A stretch of 14,043 bases of DNA from Acidobacteriota bacterium (GTDB lineage Bacteria > Acidobacteriota > HRBIN11). Every line of letters begins with the position of its first letter. Positions within the stretch are counted from its first letter, which is position 1. The notes under the pieces are model-generated. The model searched no databases. It was not told the DNA's origin and was given only the letters and a program-made list of their open reading frames with translations. The translations under genes and the position numbers were made by a program. Below, piece by piece: positions 6,372 to 13,333 of the stretch. Location of the stretch: positions 1 to 14,043 of the forward strand of contig JAUQPV010000037.1 of assembly GCA_030550225.1 (NCBI GenBank). Direction: 5' to 3'.

Positions 6372-6390
6372 TGCGCCCCGCAGGGGTGCA
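6372..6390 (+). other. GC-rich hairpin in the presumed PIN-TRAM leader
   Basis: TGCGCCCC and GGGGTGCA pair over 8 bp (one G-U) around a 3-base GCA loop. It lies between the TATAAT box and the start codon. No T-run follows, so it is not a standard terminator; it could be a leader structure or attenuator element. The rest of 6391-6488 shows no gene. Confidence 0.35.
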
Positions 6391-6488
6391 GGACGATCTG
6401 GGGATGGCGGGGCTTGGGTTCTTTGACAATTTGGTCGTTCCCGGTCCTTACCCGTCGAGGTAAATCTCGAGGCGCAGGAGTGTAGCGT

Positions 6489-7499
6489 ATGATGATGGGA
6501 TGGGTTCGCTTGCTATTTTGGGTGGCCCTTTGGGCCACGGGCTTTTGGGCAGTGCGGCTCTGGAAAGGTGCGGCGTGGCCTCCCTGGACGGCCTGGCTGG
6601 GCGGCCTGGCGATGATTGCCCTGGCGGAAGGGTTTGTGTGGGCCGTCCGGAAGACGGGCGAGCAGAAACGGGTCGGCATGGCCTTTGGTTTCCTCTCGTC
6701 CCTGCTGGTCGCCAGCCTGGCGGCGATCCCTGTGGGCGTCTTGCCGATGGAGCCGCCCGTGAAGACCTTCATCGGGGCGACTCTCTTCCTACTCATCGCC
6801 TTCGTGGGCCTGCTGTTGGGTTACCAGTATCCCACCTGGTTCCATCCTATGCGAGTCCTTGAACTCCTGAAGTCCTATCACAGCGGGAAGAACTACAAAA
6901 TCTTGGACACCAGCGTCATCATCGACGGTCGGATCGCTGACCTGGTCGAGACGGGCTTCATCGAGGGTACCCTTGTCGTCCCCCGCTTTGTCCTGCGGGA
7001 GCTCCAGTACATCGCCGACTCGGCCGACCCCGTCCGCCGTAATCGGGGCCGCCGGGGCCTGGAGATGCTCCAGCGCATGCAGAAGAAGGGGGACATCGAC
7101 ATCGCCATCATGGAAGTCGACTTCCCGGCCGTGAAAGAGGTCGACCTGAAGCTCATCGAGCTGGCGAAGCAGATCGCCGCCAAGATCATCACCAACGACT
7201 ACAACCTGAACAAGGTCGCTCAACTTCACAACGTGAAGGTCCTCAACATCAACGAGCTCGCTACGGCCCTGAAGCCCGTCGTCTTGCCCGGAGAGACGAT
7301 GAACGTTTACATCCTGAAGGAGGGTAAGGAATACAACCAAGGCGTGGCCTACCTGGAAGACGGCACGATGGTCGTCGTCGACAACGCCCGCAAGATGATC
7401 GGTCGGAACATCGAGATCACGGTAACCAGCGTGCTCCAGACCTCGATGGGCAAGATGATCTTCGGGAAGTACGAGGGCTCCCAGGCGGGCTCGTCGTGA
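6489..7499 (+). CDS. PIN-TRAM domain membrane protein, YacL-like
   Basis: A 336-residue protein with the YacL architecture. Four hydrophobic segments near the N-terminus (about 6-24, 33-53, 62-87, 93-113) anchor it in the membrane. A PIN nuclease domain follows (about 136-262) with acidic residues in KILDTSVIIDGR (D140), VLRELQ (E171), KEVDLKLIELA (D219) and IITNDYNL (D237). A C-terminal TRAM domain (about 263-330) includes GETMNVYILKEGKEYNQGVAYL and VTSVLQTSMGKMIFGKY. PIN domains are typically metal-dependent RNases and TRAM domains bind RNA; the biological target of YacL proteins is, to my knowledge, not established. AGGAG eight bases upstream supports the ATG at 6489 (ATGs at 6492 and 6495 are alternatives). 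Its stop codon overlaps a possible GTG of der (GTGA), and it heads the operon. Confidence 0.92.
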   Translation: MMMGWVRLLFWVALWATGFWAVRLWKGAAWPPWTAWLGGLAMIALAEGFVWAVRKTGEQKRVGMAFGFLSSLLVASLAAIPVGVLPMEPPVKTFIGATLFLLIAFVGLLLGYQYPTWFHPMRVLELLKSYHSGKNYKILDTSVIIDGRIADLVETGFIEGTLVVPRFVLRELQYIADSADPVRRNRGRRGLEMLQRMQKKGDIDIAIMEVDFPAVKEVDLKLIELAKQIAAKIITNDYNLNKVAQLHNVKVLNINELATALKPVVLPGETMNVYILKEGKEYNQGVAYLEDGTMVVVDNARKMIGRNIEITVTSVLQTSMGKMIFGKYEGSQAGSS

Positions 7500-7531
7500 A
7501 GCGAAGCCCGGTCCCCTCGAGGGATGGACGG

Positions 7532-8926
7532 ATGCAGAAAATTCGTGAAACGGTTACGGCACCGGCCCCTGTCACGATTACTCTCATCGGCCGACCCAAC
7601 GTGGGCAAATCCACGTTATTCAACCGTCTGACGGGTCGCCGTCAAGCCATCGTCACGTCGGTCCCCGGCACGACCCGGGACCGTCGGGAAGGGACCTTCG
7701 TGTGGAACGGGCTTCAGTACCGGCTGTACGACACGGGCGGCCTATTTGCCGACGAGACTGAAATGTTCCAAGAGGCCATCCTCGAGCAGTGCCGCCGGGC
7801 CATCGAGGAAAGTGCGGTCGTGTGGCTCGTCGTGGATGGCCGGGAAGGTCTTACGGCCTCCGACATCGAGTTGATGGCCTGGCTTCGGAAGCAGGGCAAA
7901 CCCGTCTGGGTCCTGGTCAACAAACTGGATACGCCGAGCCTCCAACGACAAGCGGCCGAGTTCTACCGACTCGGTCCGGCCCGCCTGTGGGCCATCAGCG
8001 CCGAGACGGGCCTCGGCCTGGGCGACCTCTTGGACGAATTGACCCGCCAGTGGCCCAGCGTGCCGGAAACTCCGGAAAGCCCCACCCTTGAAGAGATTCC
8101 CCGCATCGCCATCGTCGGACGGCCCAATGTCGGGAAATCCTCTTTAGTCAACCGACTGCTGGGCTACCTCCGGGTCATCGTCAGCGAAATCCCGGGCACG
8201 ACCCGGGACGTCGTGGACGTCGAGTGGCGATGGGACGGACACCGTTGGATCTTGCTGGATACGGCGGGCCATAAGAAGCGCTCCAAGGCCCGGGACTGGC
8301 CGGAACGGGTCAGCCTTCTCATGCTACGGCGGGCGCTGGTCCGGTCCGACCTCGTGTGGCTGGTCCTCGATGCGACCCAACCCATCCGCCGCCGGGACCG
8401 TCAACTGGCCGGCTGGTCCCTTCAGGCAGGCAAGGGCCTGCTGGTCCTCTGGAACAAGGTCGACCTCGTCCCGCCTTCGGCTCGCCCGGCCCTGCTCGAG
8501 CAAGCGCGGGAACTCTTGAAGTTTGTCGATTATGCCCCCGTCCTCTGTGTGTCGGCCCTCACGGGCGAAGGCCTGGGGATCCTCATCGAGACGACGGAAA
8601 CGGTATGGCACAATCTGACCCGACGCCTCACGACCGGCGTCTTAAATCGTTACTTCGAACGCGAAGCCGATACCGTCGTCGGGATGGCTCAGGGCCGGCC
8701 TATCCGACTCAAGTACATCACTCAGGTCTCGACCCGACCGCCGACCTTTGCCCTCTTCTTGAGCCGGCCGGGCCGCGTACGTCCGGAACACCTCCAGAAA
8801 ATCGAGAATTGGCTCCGCAACCAGTTCGACTTCACTGGGACCCCGATCCGACTCGTCATCGCCGGCCGAGAGGTTCAGCGGGCCCGCCCGAAGAAACCCA
8901 GTCCTTCGGCAGCGTCGGCCCCCTAA
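7532..8926 (+). CDS. der: Ribosome biogenesis GTPase Der (EngA)
   Basis: A 464-residue tandem GTPase needed for assembly of the 50S subunit. First G domain: GRPNVGKST (20-28), PGTTRDR (45-51), DTGG (67-70), NKLD (130-133). Second G domain: GRPNVGKSS (196-204), PGTTRD (221-226), DTAGH (243-247), NKVD (308-311). The C-terminal KH-like domain (about 365-450) includes PIRLKYITQV, PPTFALFLSRPG and FDFTGTPIRLVI. The residue after DTAG in the second switch II is His, where I/L/M is usual in Der. I chose the ATG at 7532 because GAGGG lies eight bases upstream. A GTG at 7496 overlapping the previous stop would add 12 residues and has no clear ribosome-binding site. The TAA stop lies in the loop of a GC-rich hairpin. 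Confidence 0.96.
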   Translation: MQKIRETVTAPAPVTITLIGRPNVGKSTLFNRLTGRRQAIVTSVPGTTRDRREGTFVWNGLQYRLYDTGGLFADETEMFQEAILEQCRRAIEESAVVWLVVDGREGLTASDIELMAWLRKQGKPVWVLVNKLDTPSLQRQAAEFYRLGPARLWAISAETGLGLGDLLDELTRQWPSVPETPESPTLEEIPRIAIVGRPNVGKSSLVNRLLGYLRVIVSEIPGTTRDVVDVEWRWDGHRWILLDTAGHKKRSKARDWPERVSLLMLRRALVRSDLVWLVLDATQPIRRRDRQLAGWSLQAGKGLLVLWNKVDLVPPSARPALLEQARELLKFVDYAPVLCVSALTGEGLGILIETTETVWHNLTRRLTTGVLNRYFEREADTVVGMAQGRPIRLKYITQVSTRPPTFALFLSRPGRVRPEHLQKIENWLRNQFDFTGTPIRLVIAGREVQRARPKKPSPSAASAP

Positions 8927-8954
8927 AGGGGGTCGGGCGCCCCCGTGGGACGCC
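8917..8954 (+). other. Two adjacent GC-rich hairpins between der and the MglA-like gene
   Basis: Stem 1 pairs GGCCCCC (8917-8923) with GGGGGTC (8928-8934), and its TAAA loop contains the der stop codon. Stem 2 pairs GGCG (8936-8939) with CGCC (8951-8954) and CCC (8941-8943) with GGG (8947-8949), with one mismatch between the two pairing blocks. It ends four bases before the AAGGAGG of the next gene. No T-run follows, so read-through is expected; mRNA processing or partial termination are possibilities. Confidence 0.45.
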
Positions 8955-8968
8955 GATAAGGAGGTCTC

Positions 8969-10210
8969 ATGCCCGTCTTTAATTACGCGGCACGGGAGCT
9001 GATCCTCAAAATCGTCTATTACGGGCCGGCCCTCTGCGGCAAGACGACGAATCTGGAATACATCTATGCCCAATTGCCCCCCGATAAGAAGGGCAAAATG
9101 CTCTCTCTGGCCACAGAGTCGGACCGGACCCTCTTCTTTGACTTCCTCCCCATCGAATTGGGGACCGTCCAAGGCTGGAAGGTCCGGGTCCAGCTTTACA
9201 CCGTCCCCGGCCAGGTCTTCTACGACGCCACCCGGCGCCTCGTCCTGAAGGGTGCCGACGGCATCGTGTTCGTCGTCGACTCCCAAAAGGAAATGCTGGA
9301 GTCGAATCTGGAAAGCTGGGAGAACATGAAGACTAACCTGGCGCACAACAACTTGGACTTTTGGAATATTCCTCTGGTCCTCCAATATAACAAACGAGAC
9401 CTTAAAAACATCTTGCCCGTTCCGACCCTCGAGTCCCGTATCAACGAACGGAAGGCTCCTTACTTCGAGGCCGTCGCTATTCATGGGACCGGCGTGATGG
9501 AGACCCTCCGAGAGGCCGTGAAGCTCACCCTCCAGGCCGTCCAGCAACGTATCGCCGCCCGGCCCGAGGTGGCCACCGGAACGCCCTCGGAAGTCTCCCC
9601 GCCCCGGGTCGAACTTCCGCCCTCGCCCCCTCCGAGCTCATTCTTGCAAGCACCGGGTCTCTCCGAAGCGGTCCCGGCAGACCGGTCCCTGGTGGAACCC
9701 GTCGCCCCCGTCGCCGAACCGGAGCCTGCTCCATCGGATGCCGCCCCGTCCTTCGAAAGTATCGACGAGATGCTCGAACTGCAACCCATCGAAGAGGTCA
9801 TGGCCGAAACGCCGTCCGGTTTAGAGCTCTCGGCCCCGCCCCAGGCACCACTGAAAGAGGAACCCATCGAGACCTTTGAAACGATGCTCTTGGAAGAAAC
9901 GACGCCGTCGCCTTACGAAGTCGCCCTGTCCCCGGCCCCGCCTGCCCCTTCGGGAAGCGCCGGCCTGACCCCAGATGTGTCCCCGCCGCCCCCTCCTCTG
10001 GAGGGTCCGGCGCCGATGCCCATCGAGACGCCCCCGGCCCCACGTCCGGCGGCACCCCGATGGGCCGTAGACGCTCGTTCTGAACCGGTTACCGTGGAGG
10101 TTACGTCGACGACGGAGGGCCTTCATATTCGCCTGACCCTCCACATCACGCTTCACCTGATCACCCAGCCGGGTCGACCGACGGAAGGAGGGGATGGGAC
10201 GGTGGAGTGA
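8969..10210 (+). CDS. MglA-like small GTPase with long C-terminal extension
   Basis: A 413-residue protein. Residues 1-196 are an MglA-type small Ras-like GTPase, the family that sets front-rear polarity and directs motility machinery in Myxococcus. Motifs, with numbering equal to Myxococcus MglA: P-loop GPALCGKT (19-26), R53 and T54 in ESDRTLFFDFLP, T78 and Q82 in LYTVPGQVFYDATR, and NKRD (141-144). Position 21, equivalent to Ras Gly12, is Ala and not the Gly of the Myxococcus protein. The family is usually about 195 residues. Here a Pro/Glu/Ser-rich, probably disordered linker (about 197-365) follows, with two similar acidic helix-like motifs (SFESIDEMLEL, about 261-271; IETFETMLLEE, about 300-310) and a terminal strand-rich segment (about 371-400). 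AAGGAGG sits six bases before the ATG. No mglB is in the window. Confidence 0.9.
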   Translation: MPVFNYAARELILKIVYYGPALCGKTTNLEYIYAQLPPDKKGKMLSLATESDRTLFFDFLPIELGTVQGWKVRVQLYTVPGQVFYDATRRLVLKGADGIVFVVDSQKEMLESNLESWENMKTNLAHNNLDFWNIPLVLQYNKRDLKNILPVPTLESRINERKAPYFEAVAIHGTGVMETLREAVKLTLQAVQQRIAARPEVATGTPSEVSPPRVELPPSPPPSSFLQAPGLSEAVPADRSLVEPVAPVAEPEPAPSDAAPSFESIDEMLELQPIEEVMAETPSGLELSAPPQAPLKEEPIETFETMLLEETTPSPYEVALSPAPPAPSGSAGLTPDVSPPPPPLEGPAPMPIETPPAPRPAAPRWAVDARSEPVTVEVTSTTEGLHIRLTLHITLHLITQPGRPTEGGDGTVE

Positions 10211-10254
10211 TGACCCCTCGTCCCTGCCCCAACTCAGACATCGTGAAAGGAACG

Positions 10255-12924
10255 ATGGCCAGCGTCTCGACCGTCTCTTCGGAAGTCACGACCCTGACCG
10301 TCTCGACTGAACGCTTCATTACCCTGCAAGGCGTCCGCCATCACAACCTGAAAAATCTGGACCTCTGTCTGCCCAAATACCAGCTCATCGTCGTCACGGG
10401 TCCCAGCGGTTCCGGTAAGTCCTCCCTGGCGTTCGAGACGATCTATGCCGAAGGCCAACGTCGGTACCTGGAGACCCTGTCGACGTATGCCCGCCAGTTT
10501 ATCCGCCAGATGGACAAGCCCGATGTCGAACGCATCGTCGGCCTTCAGCCGGCTGTCGCCATCGAGCAAAAGAAGACGCCACCGCACCCTCGTTCGACGG
10601 TCGGTACCGTCACGGAGGTCTATGACTACCTGCGCTTGCTGTTCGCTCGGGTGGGCACCCCCTTCTGCCCGACCTGTGATCGGCCCCTCCGGCCCCAGAC
10701 GATCGACCAGATGGTACGGACGGTCCTGGCCCGCTGGACGGGCGAGCCCATCGCCATCACGGCCCCCATCGTCCGGGGTCGGAAGGGGTTCCACAAGAAG
10801 GAGCTTGAACAGGCTCAAAAGCGGGGCTATACGTGGGCCCGCATCGACGGCCGATGGTACCGTCTCGAAGACGTCCCCCCGTTGGCCCGGACGCGCCACC
10901 ACACCATCGATATCGTGATGGACCGCCTGGTCGCCAAACCCGAACATCGGACCCGTCTGGAGACGGCCCTTCAGACGGCCATCGAGATGACTCGGGGATT
11001 CGCCCGGGTCGTCCATTGGGAAAACGATGAGGAAATCCTGCTTTCGACCCACCATCGATGCCCCCAGTGCGACTTTCAGTTCCCGGACGTCGAGCCCTGG
11101 CTCTTTGCCTTCAGCAGCCCTAAGGGGGCTTGCATGATCTGTCAGGGGATCGGCCTCGTCACTCCGGCGGTCGCCCGCCGATGGGAACACCAGCCCCGCC
11201 GCGTCGAAGAGATGGACGCCGGCGATCCATGGGAGGCATGGGCCGCCTGGAATACAGAAGAGGAGTCCTTCGGCGGGGAGGACCGGACCGTCCCGTGTCC
11301 GGCCTGCGAGGGGACCCGTCTCCGACCGGAAGCCCGGCAGGTCCGAATTCACGGCCAGAACATCGCCGATCTCAGCCGTATGGAATTGGGCGACTTGCGG
11401 GCCTTCCTGGCCGACCTCTCCTGGGAGGGCACGGACCGACTGATCGCCGAGCGGATCCTCCCCGGCATCTTCCACCGCCTCGAGTATCTCATCGACGTCG
11501 GCGTCGAGTATCTGACCCTGGATCGTCCGACGTACACGTTATCGACCGGCGAGATGCAACGGGTCCGACTGGCCGCCCAGTTGGGCAGTGGCCTCCGGGG
11601 CGTCCTCTACGTGCTGGACGAGCCGACGGTCGGCCTGCACCCGAGGGACACGGCCCGCTTGATCCGTATCCTCCACCGCCTACGGGACATGGGTAACACG
11701 GTCATCGTCGTGGAGCATGACGAAGCGACGATCCGGGCCGCCGACTTCGTCGTCGACCTGGGTCCCGGCGCCGGTGAGCAGGGCGGTTACCTGATCGCCG
11801 CCGAACCGCTCGACCGATTCATCCGTCACCCCACGTCCGTCACGGCGGCCTACCTTCGGGGAGACCGTCGGATCCCCCAGCGCCCGCTCCTCCCCTTGGA
11901 CCGTGTCCCGTGGCTTCGGCTCCGGAACGTCCGCCGTCATAACTTGGCCGGCATCGACGTCCAAATCCCCCTGGGCCGTCTGACGGCCGTCACCGGGGTG
12001 TCCGGTTCCGGGAAATCGACTCTGGTCTTTGACGTGATCTACGAGGAGATCACCCGTTACCACCAAGGCCGGGGACGGGTTACGCCCTTATACTGCGACG
12101 CCATCGAGGGTCTGGAATTTATCCGCCAGGCCGTCGTCGTCGACCAGAGTCCCATCGGCCGGACGCCCCGCTCGACACCGGCCACGTACATCGGCGTTTT
12201 CGACGATATCCGCAAATTTTTCGCCTCCCAGCCGACGGCCCGGGTATGGGGCTACGGCCCCGGCCGTTTCAGCTTCAACCGGCCGGAAGGACGGTGCCGC
12301 TATTGCGAGGGAATGGGCTACCGCCGGGTCCGCCTCCACTTTATGCCCGACGCCTACGTCCTCTGCGAAGACTGCGGGGGCGACCGCTACAACGCCGACA
12401 CCCTCAAGGTGACCTGGCAGGGCCGTTCCATCGCCGACATCTTAAAGATGACGGTCGACGAAGCCCTGCAGTTTTTCCACGCCTTTCCCAGTATCACGCG
12501 AAAGCTCCAGGTCCTGTCCGACCTGGCCCTGGGATACCTCCGCTTAGGCCAACCCAGCCATACCCTGTCCGGCGGAGAATCCCAACGCCTGAAGTTGGCC
12601 CGGGAGCTGACCCGAAGCGCCCGGGGCGGGATCCTCTACCTGTTGGACGAGCCGACCACGGGCCTCCATGCCGAAGACATCCGGTACCTGCTTCAGGTCC
12701 TAACCCGTCTGGTCGAACAGGGCCACACGGTCGTCGTCATCGAGCACCATCCGGACGTCATTCGGAATGCCGACTACGTCCTCGACCTGGGGCCAGGTGG
12801 GGGGCGGTGGGGCGGTCGGGTCGTGGCTTGCGGCCCGCCGCCGGTCGTGGCGGCCTGTGCGGCGAGTGCGACGGGCCAAATTTTGAAGTTTGTCTTGAGG
12901 CCTGATGCAAAGGGCATAAAATAA
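10255..12924 (+). CDS. uvrA: Excinuclease ABC subunit A
   Basis: An 889-residue damage-recognition ATPase of nucleotide excision repair (family norm about 940). First ABC half: Walker A GPSGSGKSS (49-57), signature LSTGEMQR (429-436), VLYVLDEPT, and VVEHD. Second half: GVSGSGKST (581-589), LSGGESQR (from 771), LLDEPTTGLH, and VIEHH. Zinc modules are intact: CPQC-20-CMIC (269-296) and CRYC-19-CEDC (681-707), plus CPTC near 137. The DNA-contact stretches IDQSPIGRTPRS and GRFSFN are present as variants. The first signature has Thr where Gly is usual. Start is uncertain: the ATG at 10255 has AAAGGA close upstream. GTG 10207, which overlaps the MglA-like stop (GTGA), and ATG 10210 are alternatives that add 15-16 residues. 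The last 15 or so codons become AT-rich, running into the AT-rich region. Confidence 0.95.
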   Translation: MASVSTVSSEVTTLTVSTERFITLQGVRHHNLKNLDLCLPKYQLIVVTGPSGSGKSSLAFETIYAEGQRRYLETLSTYARQFIRQMDKPDVERIVGLQPAVAIEQKKTPPHPRSTVGTVTEVYDYLRLLFARVGTPFCPTCDRPLRPQTIDQMVRTVLARWTGEPIAITAPIVRGRKGFHKKELEQAQKRGYTWARIDGRWYRLEDVPPLARTRHHTIDIVMDRLVAKPEHRTRLETALQTAIEMTRGFARVVHWENDEEILLSTHHRCPQCDFQFPDVEPWLFAFSSPKGACMICQGIGLVTPAVARRWEHQPRRVEEMDAGDPWEAWAAWNTEEESFGGEDRTVPCPACEGTRLRPEARQVRIHGQNIADLSRMELGDLRAFLADLSWEGTDRLIAERILPGIFHRLEYLIDVGVEYLTLDRPTYTLSTGEMQRVRLAAQLGSGLRGVLYVLDEPTVGLHPRDTARLIRILHRLRDMGNTVIVVEHDEATIRAADFVVDLGPGAGEQGGYLIAAEPLDRFIRHPTSVTAAYLRGDRRIPQRPLLPLDRVPWLRLRNVRRHNLAGIDVQIPLGRLTAVTGVSGSGKSTLVFDVIYEEITRYHQGRGRVTPLYCDAIEGLEFIRQAVVVDQSPIGRTPRSTPATYIGVFDDIRKFFASQPTARVWGYGPGRFSFNRPEGRCRYCEGMGYRRVRLHFMPDAYVLCEDCGGDRYNADTLKVTWQGRSIADILKMTVDEALQFFHAFPSITRKLQVLSDLALGYLRLGQPSHTLSGGESQRLKLARELTRSARGGILYLLDEPTTGLHAEDIRYLLQVLTRLVEQGHTVVVIEHHPDVIRNADYVLDLGPGGGRWGGRVVACGPPPVVAACAASATGQILKFVLRPDAKGIK

Positions 12925-13333
12925 ATAGTCATTTTCATGGTTAGCCGGGCCGATCACGAACAAACACTTCGGGCAATCTATGGGATGATTAAATTTGTAT
13001 AATTAATATATTCATTCATAAGAAAACAGGAAGTAAGGAGTTCCATCAACCAACAGAGAGCGTCAGATCGTCTTCGAAAATGGCTGTCATGTATGGTCAA
13101 AAATGACGCTTCTACGAAGTTTGCTACTGCTTTCATTTTGCAGACACGCGAAGAACAACTTGAAGTCGAAGAGAGACCTCGGCAATGCTTTAATGTTATA
13201 GAATTACAAATATCAGTCAGAAGATGATAGCGACCGCTACCCCTATGACACATAGTTAATTTTTTGTATTTCATAAAGTTGATCGAATTCTGATTCTTGA
13301 AGTTCTTCGAGTCTGCTCGTCCGCGGAGGACCC
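12925..13333. other. AT-rich intergenic island without a recognised gene
   Basis: By hand count 135 of the 360 bases from 12961 to 13320 are G or C (about 37%), far below the surrounding genes. A plus-strand frame is open from 13003 to a TGA at 13225-13227 (74 codons), but its only internal ATG leaves 44 codons with no ribosome-binding site. A minus-strand frame is also open across the region. Neither translation resembles a family I know. Alternative pairings exist: AGCGTCA/TGACGCT (13059-13065 with 13104-13110) competes with CTTCG/CGAAG (13072-13076 with 13115-13119) plus GTCAT/ATGAC (13086-13090 with 13103-13107). The stretch could be foreign DNA, a decayed gene, a promoter region or a small RNA; none is established. 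Confidence 0.6.

Noticed and set aside
6134..6796. Minus-strand open frame over the foldback and PIN-TRAM 5' region
   Set aside because: Much of its C-terminal part is translated palindromic repeat, and it is antisense to the membrane segments of the PIN-TRAM gene.
8642..9547. Minus-strand open frame (301 codons) across der and the MglA-like gene
   Set aside because: It spans the boundary of two well-supported genes on the other strand and has no recognisable domain.
10234..11475. Long minus-strand open frame (413 codons) opposite uvrA
   Set aside because: It lies entirely antisense to a clear uvrA; the long opening is a by-product of high GC content and the translation resembles no family.
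12925..13333. tRNA or known small RNA gene in the AT-rich island
   Set aside because: No T-loop consensus (GGTTCGAATCC type) or cloverleaf pairing was found, and no signal-recognition or 6S-type consensus is visible.
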